Below, one piece after another: positions 1 through 7,214 of a DNA stretch of 30,423 nt. The notes beneath the pieces were generated by a model that searched no databases, had not been told where the DNA came from, and was given only the letters and a program-made list of their open reading frames with translations. Numbering within the stretch: the stretch's first letter is position 1; the number at the start of each line of letters is the position of its first letter. This DNA is from Clostridia bacterium (GTDB lineage: Bacteria; Bacillota_A; Clostridia; Oscillospirales; UBA929). The DNA lies in the NCBI GenBank assembly GCA_026001245.1, contig BNZR01000009.1, positions 1-30,423 of the forward strand, written 5' to 3'. The translations under genes and the position numbers were made by a program.

Positions 1-275
1 ACGGCAGGACGGGCGGGCGCATAGACGTGGTACTTACAGCCGATGATGACGAGGCGGCAATCACCGTGCGGGACTACGGCCAGGGGATTCACCCGGACGA
101 GCTGCCGCTGGTGAAGCTTCGCTTCTATCGTGGAAGCACCAAGGCGCGGGGTATGGGTATCGGCCTGTCGTTAAGCGATGAGATTGTGCGTATGCACGGC
201 GGGTTGCTGGAGATAGAATCCGAGGTTGACGTGGGGACGACCGTTACTATACGTCTGCCGCTTAGAAAAATATGA
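1..275 (+). CDS. sensor histidine kinase, C-terminal ATPase domain (5'-truncated)
   Basis: This is the C-terminal part of a two-component sensor kinase; the gene begins before the window and the frame is open from base 3. The visible protein is the second half of a HATPase_c domain. It shows a G1/D-box (RDYGQGI), an F-box (RFYRG) and a G2 box (GMGIGLSLSDEIVRMHGG), then the usual closing strand with GTTVTIRLPL. These parts bind ATP and supply phosphate to the conserved His, which lies in the missing part. The stop overlaps the MFS start by 4 bases (ATGA), so the two are probably cotranslated and the kinase may govern or sense something linked to that transporter. Sensor domain and partner regulator are not visible. 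Confidence 0.9.
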   Translation, partial: GRTGGRIDVVLTADDDEAAITVRDYGQGIHPDELPLVKLRFYRGSTKARGMGIGLSLSDEIVRMHGGLLEIESEVDVGTTVTIRLPLRKI

Positions 276-1513
276 AGAATCCGTTATTAAAGACGCTTGT
301 GTCCCTGCGCGGTAACCCGCGCATATGCGTGTACACCGAGCCGCTGTGGGGGCTTTCGATGAACCTATGCCTGCCCTACGCGTCTGTGTTTATGCTGGCC
401 TTGGGGCTGGACGACTTGCGCGTGGGGATTGTCGCCTCGATATACATGTTTTCGCAGATGATTTTCGCGTTTTTGTCCGGGATTATCACCGACAAGCTGG
501 GGCGGCGCACGGCCACCGCCGTGTTCGACTTCTTTTCGTGGTCGGTGCCGTGCCTGATTTGGGCTTTTGCGGAGGGCTTTTGGTTCTTCGCCGTTGCGGC
601 GTTGCTGAACGGCATGATGAAAATCCCCACCGTTTCGTGGGATTGCCTGTTGGTGGAGGACGCCGAGCCGTCTAAAATCACGCAGATATATTCGTGGATT
701 GTCATCTGCGGAAACCTGTCCGCGCTATTCGCGCCGATTTCTTCGCTGCTGGTGTCGCGCATGACGCTTGTCCCCGCGATTAGGATACTGTATATTAACG
801 CCGCGATTGTCATGACGATTAAACTGCTGATTCTTTTCAAATTCTCCAAAGAGACCAAGACGGGCGAGGTGCGCCGCGCCGCCACTCGCGGTGTGCCTAT
901 GCGCAAGCTTATGGGCGATTACGGCGGCGTTGTGAGGCAGATATTGAAGTCTCGCGGCACGATGTTCGCCATAATCGTATCGGTGCTGGTCGAGATTGTT
1001 ATGATGATCAACCTGACGTTTTGGCAGATTATCGCCAGCCGAAAAATCGGCATACCGGACACCATGCTGCCCATATTCCCGATGGTGCGCTCGATACTGG
1101 CTATCATACTGTTCTTCACGATTATCGGGCGGATAAAACAGAGCAAGCTGAAAAACCCCTTGTTGTTGGGGTTTTTCAGCTTTATCGCGGGGCAAATCGT
1201 GCTTATCAGCGTACCCGGCGGATACTTGGGGTACGGACTGCTTGTGGTGTCGCTGTTGTTCGAGTCTCTAGGCGGCGCGGTGTTATCTACCTTGCGCGAG
1301 TCGCTGGTGGCGATACATGTGGACAGCGCGGAGCGCTCCCGCGTTTTGGCGGTGTTGCAGACGGCGGTTATGATGGTAAGCGTGCCGTTCGGCTACATCG
1401 GCGGGTGGCTGTCAAGCATGTCCAAGGTATTGCCGTTTGTTATGAACATCGCGCTGTTGCTTGTGGGTGTGGTCGCGACATTGCGCTTTTTCAGGAAAGC
1501 AGACCGCGCTTGA
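272..1513 (+). CDS. MFS family transporter
   Basis: A 413-residue integral membrane protein of the size and hydrophobic pattern of a 12-helix major facilitator. The loop after the second helix carries the MFS motif A in the form GIITDKLGRR (about residues 69-78). A charged middle loop (about residues 190-212) separates the two halves. The substrate cannot be told from sequence. The ATG overlaps the kinase stop (ATGA), so translational coupling is likely. The 3' end overlaps the convergent HTH-like gene by 23 bases. An odd feature is a perfect 13-bp inverted repeat inside the reading frame, resembling an intrinsic terminator (listed separately). Confidence 0.85.
   Translation: MKNPLLKTLVSLRGNPRICVYTEPLWGLSMNLCLPYASVFMLALGLDDLRVGIVASIYMFSQMIFAFLSGIITDKLGRRTATAVFDFFSWSVPCLIWAFAEGFWFFAVAALLNGMMKIPTVSWDCLLVEDAEPSKITQIYSWIVICGNLSALFAPISSLLVSRMTLVPAIRILYINAAIVMTIKLLILFKFSKETKTGEVRRAATRGVPMRKLMGDYGGVVRQILKSRGTMFAIIVSVLVEIVMMINLTFWQIIASRKIGIPDTMLPIFPMVRSILAIILFFTIIGRIKQSKLKNPLLLGFFSFIAGQIVLISVPGGYLGYGLLVVSLLFESLGGAVLSTLRESLVAIHVDSAERSRVLAVLQTAVMMVSVPFGYIGGWLSSMSKVLPFVMNIALLLVGVVATLRFFRKADRA
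1147..1180. repeat. 13-bp perfect inverted repeat inside MFS gene, terminator-like
   Basis: The arms GCTGAAAAACCCC (1147-1159) and GGGGTTTTTCAGC (1168-1180) are exact reverse complements around an 8-nt T/G loop. The GC part followed by T5 looks like an intrinsic terminator on either strand, yet it sits mid-gene and encodes SKLKNPLLLGFFSF. It could attenuate the MFS mRNA or stop antisense transcription arriving from the convergent HTH-like gene. Confidence 0.6.
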
Positions 1514-2120
1514 TGGTACCCAGCAAATCAGCGGGCGGGCCGCCGGCGGAGGCGCGGATATACAATGCCTCCAAAAGCGTTACCGCGTCGGCGAATTTAA
1601 GCACCTCGGCGGCGGCGCCAAGCTCGTCCGGCTCGGAAACCACGGGTTCGGCTTCGACTGCGGACTCAGGGATTGGGGTGGGTTCGGCGGCTTCGACAAC
1701 CTCCGCGACCTCCGGGGCGACGGGGGTTTCTTTGACTCTGCGCGTGTACTTGCGCTTGGCGGGTTTTTCCGCCACGATAGCGTCGCCAAGGGACGCGGCC
1801 AGCTTGGAGTAGCCCAGCTCGTCCAACAGGAGCTTGCACTCGGCCATCTTAAAGTGGCCGCGCTCGTCGGACGTGCCGGTCAGCCAATTGGGGGACACGT
1901 CCATCACCTGCGCCACAGAGAAAACCACGCGGGCGGAGGCGTTTCCGGTTTTCATAGCCCGGTAGATCGCGGTGCGCTTTAGGCCGGAGAGCTGTTCGGC
2001 GGCGGATTTTTGAGCGTTTTTGGCGTTGGAAAAGGTGTCGCGCAAGCGGTCTCTGGTTTTGTCCTCGTCGCGGCTGATGTTGACTTTCTTGAGTTGTGCT
2101 ATAATCTCAGGCCTGAACAT
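1491..2120 (-). CDS. HTH-like DNA-binding protein with Pro/Glu-rich tail
   Basis: A 209-residue protein that I do not recognise as a named family. Residues about 35-85 (QKSAAEQLSGLKRTAIYRAM, then VVFSVAQVMDVSPNWLTG) look like a Cro/C1-type or phage-repressor-type helix-turn-helix. In such proteins the phrase 'VSPNWLTG' commonly ends the DNA-binding domain. After a basic stretch (KPAKRKYTRRVKE) comes a long Ala/Pro/Glu-rich segment that is probably disordered, then a short helical end. The ATG at 2120 is preferred over an upstream start because GGGGGT lies before it and a strong promoter lies just upstream. The C-terminal end overlaps the convergent MFS gene. A regulatory role is inferred, not shown. 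Confidence 0.6.
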   Translation of the reverse strand: MFRPEIIAQLKKVNISRDEDKTRDRLRDTFSNAKNAQKSAAEQLSGLKRTAIYRAMKTGNASARVVFSVAQVMDVSPNWLTGTSDERGHFKMAECKLLLDELGYSKLAASLGDAIVAEKPAKRKYTRRVKETPVAPEVAEVVEAAEPTPIPESAVEAEPVVSEPDELGAAAEVLKFADAVTLLEALYIRASAGGPPADLLGTIKRGLLS

Positions 2121-2163
2121 AGTCTTAACCCCCAAAAATAGTTGTGGAATAGTAGCTATAAAT

Positions 2164-2192
2164 AGTATAACGCCAAAATCCGCAAATTGCAA
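2164..2192 (-). promoter_or_regulatory. sigma-A type promoter for the HTH-like gene
   Basis: On the minus strand a -35 TTGCAA (2187-2192), a 17-bp spacer and a -10 TATACT (2164-2169) lie about 45 bases before the ATG at 2120. Confidence 0.7.
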
Positions 2193-2209
2193 GTGTTTTT
2201 TCGCAAATT
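2181..2209. repeat. direct repeat CGCAAATT, possible operator
   Basis: CGCAAATT occurs at 2181-2188 and again at 2202-2209, 21 bp apart, or two helical turns. The first copy overlaps the -35 box of the HTH-like gene. This is a plausible operator, perhaps for autoregulation, but no binding evidence exists in the sequence. Confidence 0.35.
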
Positions 2210-2224
2210 TGAGTTAAATTTATA

Positions 2225-2818
2225 TTAAATTGTCGCGTCATCACAATATTGCTTAATCCAGTCCGGGAATGGCCGTACAATATGATAGTCTTCTTCACGA
2301 TGTTTTGCGAACACAACAACGGGCTTTTCGCCGGAATTGTCGTAAATCAAGGCTTCGTGGGCTGTTCGGATAACTTCAAACATCAGCTTCATTGACTTCT
2401 TGTACCTTGATATGATTTTATCTTTCGGCACATCGTGACCGCCGTGTAAAACACGTTGCGCAACGCGCTCTATATTGATATTGCTGTCGGAAGTTATAAC
2501 ATAAATCACCGTTACCAAATAACCCTCCGATTTAGCGTATTTAATAAAATCCAATTTACTTCGGGTAGAAAGAACGGTTTCAAATGTAAACGAACTTTTC
2601 ATCGTTACGTTGTTTTTCCGCCGCCGTTCAGCTTCTTCCATCGCACGGATATATTCGCCGACATCATCTTTTTTGTCGGCGGGAACCAATTGGTCAGGGC
2701 AAATATAATCTTTCGGGCAAAGGTTGTTTTGCAAGTAGAAGTCAATCACGGTTGACTTTCCCGAACCGTTAGCCCCCGCAAAAACAAAAAGGTGCGGAAC
2801 ACATTTTTCGTTAAACAT
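2225..2818 (-). CDS. zeta-toxin / COG4185-like P-loop kinase
   Basis: A 197-residue protein with an N-terminal Walker A motif GANGSGKST (about residues 15-23). The following region (SSFTFETVLSTRSKLDFIKYA) and HGGHDVPKDKIISRYKKSM match the pattern of zeta-toxin-like ATPases of the COG4185 type. Zeta kinases phosphorylate UDP-N-acetylglucosamine-type precursors and poison cell wall synthesis; whether this member does so is inferred. The ATG at 2818 lies inside the upstream small gene (8-base overlap), the usual tight spacing of toxin-antitoxin pairs. A TTG seven codons upstream is the alternative start. Base composition is more AT-rich than the neighbouring core genes, consistent with acquisition. 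Confidence 0.75.
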   Translation of the reverse strand: MFNEKCVPHLFVFAGANGSGKSTVIDFYLQNNLCPKDYICPDQLVPADKKDDVGEYIRAMEEAERRRKNNVTMKSSFTFETVLSTRSKLDFIKYAKSEGYLVTVIYVITSDSNINIERVAQRVLHGGHDVPKDKIISRYKKSMKLMFEVIRTAHEALIYDNSGEKPVVVFAKHREEDYHIVRPFPDWIKQYCDDATI

Positions 2819-2987
2819 AATTTTTCTCAAGCTGCGCAAGCATTTCCGTTAACCCCTGCTTGATGTTTTCGCCCGTGCGCCGTGTCGCTTCACGCAAGTC
2901 TTTGTCAACCTTCTCATATGGAAGCGGAACAAAATTTTCTACCGCCTTTATCCCCCGTTCCAGAATATTCATATCACCGTTGAACAT
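2811..2987 (-). CDS. small protein upstream of zeta-type toxin, putative antitoxin
   Basis: A 58-residue charged, mostly helical protein (MFNGDMNILERGIKAVENF at the start, then a basic/acidic middle). The start was set at the ATG 2987 because AGGAGGTG lies 6 bases upstream; a GTG three codons earlier would sit within that site. Its stop overlaps the zeta-type gene start. Small unknown genes in this position are the typical antitoxins of COG4185-type kinases, but I recognise no named antitoxin fold, so the role rests on context. Confidence 0.6.
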   Translation of the reverse strand: MFNGDMNILERGIKAVENFVPLPYEKVDKDLREATRRTGENIKQGLTEMLAQLEKNYV

Positions 2988-3013
2988 AAGAAACACCTCC
3001 TATCTATAAGATA

Positions 3014-3042
3014 ATTATACACCTTCAAAAGCTAAATTGCAA
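3014..3042 (-). promoter_or_regulatory. promoter for zeta-type module
   Basis: Minus strand: -35 TTGCAA (3037-3042), 17-bp spacer, consensus -10 TATAAT (3014-3019), 26 bases before the ATG at 2987. Confidence 0.8.
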
Positions 3043-3053
3043 GCCAAAATTTA

Positions 3054-3082
3054 TTGACGCGCTGTCTTTTTTATGATACAAT
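3054..3082 (+). promoter_or_regulatory. promoter for the antitoxin/PIN module
   Basis: Plus strand: -35 TTGACG (3054-3059), 17-bp spacer, -10 TACAAT (3077-3082). It lies back to back with the zeta-module promoter, the two -35 boxes being 11 bp apart, so both toxin modules could share one operator region. Confidence 0.8.
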
Positions 3083-3107
3083 ACTCTCATCAAAGGAGGC
3101 TGTTAAT

Positions 3108-3338
3108 ATGGACACTATGGTCGTTCGGCTAAATGAGTTGCCGCAGGTTTTATTTCCCCTGTTTGGCGAAAAGGTATTGCTCGTACAAGATGGGGCAAGG
3201 GTTGTGCTTTCGGCGGAGGAGTCGGAAAAAGAGAAGCAAATGCAGGCTATTGAAAAATTGCACGGGCTATATCAAAGCGACGGACACGCCGTTGAACGGT
3301 TCCTTGCCGAAAAACACGCGGCGGGTGATCGCTGGTGA
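3108..3338 (+). CDS. antitoxin-like partner of PIN toxin
   Basis: A 76-residue protein. The ATG at 3108 follows AAAGGAGG at the right spacing and is preferred to the longer upstream frame, which begins inside the promoter. The N-terminal half (VVRLNELPQVLFPLFGEKVLLVQDGARVVLS) is strand-rich and could be a Phd/AbrB-like DNA-binding domain. The charged helical C-terminus (AVERFLAEKHAAG) is of the type that wraps the toxin. Its stop overlaps the toxin start by 4 bases (GTGA). Family assignment is by context and general layout. Confidence 0.7.
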   Translation: MDTMVVRLNELPQVLFPLFGEKVLLVQDGARVVLSAEESEKEKQMQAIEKLHGLYQSDGHAVERFLAEKHAAGDRW

Positions 3339-3745
3339 TATACGTTCTTGACGCTTGTGCGCTCATTGCTTTTTTGAATAAAGAAGCGGGTGACGACAAA
3401 GTTGGTGAGGTTTTATGGGGCATCCCTCAAAAGACCTGCACCGTAGTAATAAATGCCGTAAATCTCTCAGAGGTCTATTATGATACCTTGCGGAGGTCAA
3501 CTCCCGCCTCCGCAAAAGCTGTCTTTAGACTTCTCAAGCAAGCGGGAGTTGTTGTTGAGGATAGAATTGATAATACTTTTATTCAAGAAGTCGGGCGGTT
3601 CAAAACCTCCTACAAGATTTCCCTTGCAGACGCTTTCGCGCTTGCGCAGGCAAAGCTTTCCGGAGGAACATTGCTCACGTCTGACCATCACGAATTTGAC
3701 GTTATAGAAGGCAGAGAAGACATTAGCTTCCTATGGATTAGATAA
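3335..3745 (+). CDS. PIN-domain ribonuclease toxin (VapC-like)
   Basis: A 136-residue PIN-domain protein. The four acidic residues expected for the metal site are visible: D6 (YVLDACALIAFLN), E46 (VNLSEVYYD), D99 (SLADAFALAQA) and D117 (LLTSDHHEFD). PIN toxins cut specific RNAs, often tRNA; the target here is unknown. It starts with GTG overlapping the antitoxin stop, so toxin translation is coupled to antitoxin translation. Two competing inverted repeats within the coding sequence (3488-3550) are noted separately. Confidence 0.85.
   Translation: MIYVLDACALIAFLNKEAGDDKVGEVLWGIPQKTCTVVINAVNLSEVYYDTLRRSTPASAKAVFRLLKQAGVVVEDRIDNTFIQEVGRFKTSYKISLADAFALAQAKLSGGTLLTSDHHEFDVIEGREDISFLWIR
3488..3550 (+). 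repeat. two overlapping 9-bp inverted repeats within the PIN toxin gene
   Basis: Hairpin 1 pairs TTGCGGAGG (3488-3496) with CCTCCGCAA (3507-3515). Hairpin 2 pairs AACTCCCGC (3499-3507) with GCGGGAGTT (3542-3550). They share base 3507 and interleave, so they are competing or pseudoknot-forming alternatives in the toxin mRNA. Confidence 0.5.
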
Positions 3746-3767
3746 TTCACAGCCCGCACAGGCACGC

Positions 3768-3796
3768 TTGACAAAAACCTCCTCGCGTGATACAAT
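3768..3796 (+). promoter_or_regulatory. strong promoter for the phosphohexomutase operon
   Basis: Consensus -35 TTGACA (3768-3773), 17-bp spacer, -10 TACAAT (3791-3796), 31 bases before the ATG at 3828. Confidence 0.85.
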
Positions 3797-3827
3797 AATA
3801 CAAATAAACATTACGGAGGGTTTTGCG

Positions 3828-5468
3828 ATGAAAAACGTATGGCTTAGCAAGGCGGTTGACGACCCGGACCTTATCCCCGAACTGCAATCCGTGTGGGACG
3901 ACGCGGAGGCTGTTAACGACCGGTTCTACCGTGAGCTGGAGTTCGGAACGGGGGGACTGCGCGGCGTTATCGGCGCGGGGACTAACCGCATGAACATATA
4001 CACCGTGCGTCAGGCCACGCAGGGGCTGGCCGACTACATAAACGGCAACGGCGTGGTCAAAAAAGTGGCCATCGGCCACGACAGCCGCAACAAATCCGCG
4101 CTGTTCGCCCGCGAGGCCGCCCGCGTTCTGGCCGCGAACGGTATCCAGCCTTGGCTGTACAATCGACTTGTGCCGACCCCCGTGGTGTCCTGGGGCGTGC
4201 GGCATTTGCAGTGCGGCGCGGGCATATGCGTCACCGCAAGCCACAACCCTGCCATCTACAACGGCTACAAAGTCTACGGCGCGGACGGATGTCAGATTAC
4301 AACCGACGCGGCTAGCAAGATTCAGGCCGCGATTAAAAGCGTAGACCCCTTCGCCGTAAAGGTCGCCGACACGGGTATCAACACCGTGCCGGAGCAGACT
4401 TTGGACGCGTTTATCGAAGCTGTACTGGCTCAGCGCGTGGAATCCGCCGCGCCCGCCGCGCTGAAAGTCGTCTACACACCCCTCAACGGCGCGGGCTTGG
4501 AATGCGTCACCCGCGCTTTGAAAGCGGCGGGCTATGCCGACGTGCATGTCGTCCCCTCGCAGGAGAAGCCGGACGGCAACTTCCCCACCTGCCCCTACCC
4601 CAACCCGGAGGAACGCGCCGCCATGGCCGAGGGCTTGAAGCTCTGCGCGGAGTTGACCCCCGACCTGCTTATCGCAACCGACCCCGACTGCGACCGCGTG
4701 GGGATAGCCGTGGTCGAAAACGGCGACTACAAGCTGCTTACGGGCAACGAAGTGGGCGCGCTGTTGCTGGACTACATCTGCCGCCGCCGCTTGGAGCTTA
4801 ACCGTATGCCCAAAAACCCCGTGGCCGTAAAGACAATCGTCACCTCGGAGCTGACGGCACGTGTGGCCGAACATTATAATGTAGAGTTGCGCGATGTGCT
4901 TACGGGCTTTAAGTTTATCGGTGAGCAAATCGGCCTGCTGGAGGCGGCGGGCGAGGCGAATCGTTACATCTTCGGGTTTGAGGAGAGCTACGGCTATCTG
5001 TCCGGCCCTCACGTCCGCGACAAGGACGCGGTTAACGCCAGCCTGATGATTTGCGACATGGCGGCCTGGTATAAGTCGCAAAATATCACTTTAGCCGCCG
5101 CTTTGGACGATTTATACGCCCGTTTCGGGTATTGCGCCAACTCGTTAGACAGCTTCGCGTTCCCCGGAGAGGCGGGACTTAAAGACATGCAAAACGTCAT
5201 GAAATCCCTGCGCAGCGCACCGCCGAAGGCGATACAGGGCTACATCGTGACCGAGTTCCGCGATTATATCACGCCGTTTAAGCCGGGCTTCCCCAGCAGT
5301 GACGTACTACAACTGCTGTTTGAGGACGGGACGCTTATCACGGCGCGGCCGTCCGGCACGGAGCCTAAGCTTAAAATCTACTATTCCGTCACGCGGGAGG
5401 ACGCGGAAGCCGCAAAGGCCGTCACCGAAGACTATCGCAAAGCCGTCAAGCGTGTAATCGGATTGTAG
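3828..5468 (+). CDS. pgcA: alpha-phosphohexomutase (phosphoglucomutase/phosphomannomutase)
   Basis: A cytoplasmic 546-residue enzyme that interconverts sugar 1- and 6-phosphates, feeding glycogen, cell-wall and exopolysaccharide precursors. All four family signatures are present: the phosphoserine loop TASHNPAIYNGYKVYG (Ser 138), the Mg-binding loop DPDCDR (about residue 285), the sugar-binding loop FGFEESYGYL, and the C-terminal phosphate-binding loop RPSGTEPKLK. Length fits the PgcA/YhxB branch rather than the shorter GlmM branch. The start at 3828 follows GGAGGG; a longer upstream frame would begin inside the promoter. The oxidoreductase gene follows after 12 bases, so the two are probably cotranscribed. 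Confidence 0.93.
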   Translation: MKNVWLSKAVDDPDLIPELQSVWDDAEAVNDRFYRELEFGTGGLRGVIGAGTNRMNIYTVRQATQGLADYINGNGVVKKVAIGHDSRNKSALFAREAARVLAANGIQPWLYNRLVPTPVVSWGVRHLQCGAGICVTASHNPAIYNGYKVYGADGCQITTDAASKIQAAIKSVDPFAVKVADTGINTVPEQTLDAFIEAVLAQRVESAAPAALKVVYTPLNGAGLECVTRALKAAGYADVHVVPSQEKPDGNFPTCPYPNPEERAAMAEGLKLCAELTPDLLIATDPDCDRVGIAVVENGDYKLLTGNEVGALLLDYICRRRLELNRMPKNPVAVKTIVTSELTARVAEHYNVELRDVLTGFKFIGEQIGLLEAAGEANRYIFGFEESYGYLSGPHVRDKDAVNASLMICDMAAWYKSQNITLAAALDDLYARFGYCANSLDSFAFPGEAGLKDMQNVMKSLRSAPPKAIQGYIVTEFRDYITPFKPGFPSSDVLQLLFEDGTLITARPSGTEPKLKIYYSVTREDAEAAKAVTEDYRKAVKRVIGL

Positions 5469-5480
5469 GGGGTTAACAAT

Positions 5481-6455
5481 ATGGCTAAGCGTTTGGGCTG
5501 GTGCTTTATCGGCAGCGGCATGATTACAAATTCGGTGCTAAACGACGACCCGCAGACCAATTTGGTCAGCGTGGCGTCCGGGCATTTTGAAAACGCGGAG
5601 CGATTGGCCGCGAAACACAGCAACGCCAAGGCTTATCGCACCATCAAGGAAGCGATAAACGCCCCCGGCGTGGACGTGGTTTATGTGGCGACCCCGCACC
5701 CCATGCACGTTGAGCAGGCCTTGCAGGCCATCGCGGCGCGCAAGCCCGTGCTGGTGGAAAAGCCGATTACGGTCAATTCCGCGGAGCTTGCGCGGCTTAC
5801 GCAGGCGGCGCGGCGGGAGAAGGTTTTCATGGCCGAGGCCATGTGGCCGCGATTCAATCCCGTGATGAAAACCGTGAAGTCGTGGATTGATGCGGGCTAT
5901 ATCGGAGAGGTGCGCCACATCACCGCCGACTACCTGCGCCACACGGCGCGGGACGGCATACAGCGTCTGTTCGACCCCGCCTTGGCGGGGGGCTGTACGC
6001 TGGATTTGGGCGTGTATCCGCTGGCCTTTATCCAAAACTTTTTGAAAAAGCGCGATAAGCTAGTTGCCGCCGGGTCACTCACCGACAGGGCGGTGGACGA
6101 GCGCATGTCCGTGTTGCTGGAGTACGGCGGCGCGACTGCTTTCGCCTTGGCGGGCTTTGACAGCACGGGGTTGAATCAGGGCATAATCTCCGGCTCGGAG
6201 GGGACTATCACCGTGCCGGACTTCTTCTGCGCCCGAAGCGCGACGCTTGCCGACGTGTCAAACGTCGTCAAGCTGGAGACCACACGCGCAACGCCACAGT
6301 ACGGCTACATCTATCAGACACGCGCCATAGAGGGCTACGTCGCCGAGGGACGCTTGGAAGCCCCGGAGATGACCATCGACGACTCTGTAGAAATAATGTC
6401 CCAGTGCGACGCGATACGCGGGCAGTTGGGCGTGAAATATCCCTTTGAGGCTTGA
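5481..6455 (+). CDS. Gfo/Idh/MocA family oxidoreductase
   Basis: A 324-residue NAD(P)-dependent dehydrogenase. The N-terminal Rossmann part contains a glycine motif (FIGSGMITNSVL). The EKP motif (VLVEKPITVNSAE, about residue 92) follows, then MAEAMWPRFNPV, a phrase typical of the branch related to dihydrodiol dehydrogenases. The second half is the alpha/beta substrate domain. The substrate, probably a sugar or polyol, cannot be assigned. AGGGGGT precedes the ATG. The reading frame overlaps the next gene by 11 bases. Confidence 0.88.
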   Translation: MAKRLGWCFIGSGMITNSVLNDDPQTNLVSVASGHFENAERLAAKHSNAKAYRTIKEAINAPGVDVVYVATPHPMHVEQALQAIAARKPVLVEKPITVNSAELARLTQAARREKVFMAEAMWPRFNPVMKTVKSWIDAGYIGEVRHITADYLRHTARDGIQRLFDPALAGGCTLDLGVYPLAFIQNFLKKRDKLVAAGSLTDRAVDERMSVLLEYGGATAFALAGFDSTGLNQGIISGSEGTITVPDFFCARSATLADVSNVVKLETTRATPQYGYIYQTRAIEGYVAEGRLEAPEMTIDDSVEIMSQCDAIRGQLGVKYPFEA

Positions 6456-7116
6456 GAAAATGCTTGTCCACGCGGGCTTTTGCTCGCGTTCGCAGGCGCG
6501 GGAGCTTGTGGCGCGGAACCGCGTGGAGTTGCGCGGCTCCGCGCTGTTTGTGGACGGCGTGGACGCGGATTGGCAGGAGCATTATTGGATTATGCTGAAC
6601 AAGCCGCGCGGTGTGGTGTGCAGTACCGACGACCCGCTGTCCGGCACGGTGCTGAACCTGCTGGACGTGCGCTACAGGCGCATGGGGCTGTTCCCTGTCG
6701 GGCGGCTGGACAAGGACAGCACGGGTCTTGTGCTGTTGACCGAGGACGGCGCGGCGGCGCACCGGATAACCTCGCCCAAAAATCACTGCGAGAAGCGATA
6801 TTTTGTCCGTGTCGAGGGCGCAATCGGCCGGCGCGAGGTAGACGCGTTCGCGGCGGGAATGGAGCTTGCGGACAAAAAAGTTATGAAAACCGCGCAACTG
6901 GAGGTGTGCGAGGACGCAAGCTGTTGTTATGTCACCTTGACGGAGGGGAAGTACCACCAAATAAAGCGCATGTTCGGCGTTTTGGGACTGCCCGTTGTGG
7001 AGCTGACGCGGATGTCAATCGGCGGAATCAAGCTTGACCAAAATTTGCCGGAGGGGGGCTGGCGGCGGCTCACAGAGGGGGAAATCCGTGATTTTTGTGG
7101 GAATTGTACAGGTTAA
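6445..7116 (+). CDS. rsuA: RsuA/RluB/E/F-family rRNA pseudouridine synthase
   Basis: A 223-residue RNA-modifying enzyme. Residues 1-45 form an S4 RNA-binding domain (RLEKMLVHAGFCSRSQAREL). The catalytic domain follows with GRLDKDSTGLVLLTEDG, where the Asp of RLDKD is the catalytic residue. Length and order fit RsuA, which makes pseudouridine 516 in 16S rRNA, but RluB/E/F relatives look alike, so the symbol is tentative. The TTG at 6445 is chosen because it completes the S4 domain; ATG 6460 is the alternative. The 11-base overlap with the oxidoreductase suggests translational coupling, since no good separate ribosome site is seen. Confidence 0.85.
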   Translation: MRLEKMLVHAGFCSRSQARELVARNRVELRGSALFVDGVDADWQEHYWIMLNKPRGVVCSTDDPLSGTVLNLLDVRYRRMGLFPVGRLDKDSTGLVLLTEDGAAAHRITSPKNHCEKRYFVRVEGAIGRREVDAFAAGMELADKKVMKTAQLEVCEDASCCYVTLTEGKYHQIKRMFGVLGLPVVELTRMSIGGIKLDQNLPEGGWRRLTEGEIRDFCGNCTG

Positions 7117-7163
7117 GCGGTAAAAGTTTGTATAATTTGCGGATATTATTTTTAAAAGAAGTG

Positions 7164-7172
7164 TGTTATAAT
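7164..7172 (+). promoter_or_regulatory. extended -10 promoter for sugar ABC ATPase
   Basis: TATAAT at 7167-7172 with an extended -10 TG (7164-7165), 42 bases before the start; no good -35 is present. A second TATAAT at 7131-7136 could be an alternative. The rest of this 98-base gap is AT-rich with no further structure that I can support. Confidence 0.6.
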
Positions 7173-7214
7173 ATAGTCAGCTAGTAAAGTTTAAATTTAC
7201 AGGAGGTCTTTTGG

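Noticed and set aside
3747..5081. A 444-codon open frame on the minus strand
   Set aside because: It lies wholly opposite the phosphohexomutase gene, which has all family motifs; the antisense frame is open only because of GC-rich codon bias.
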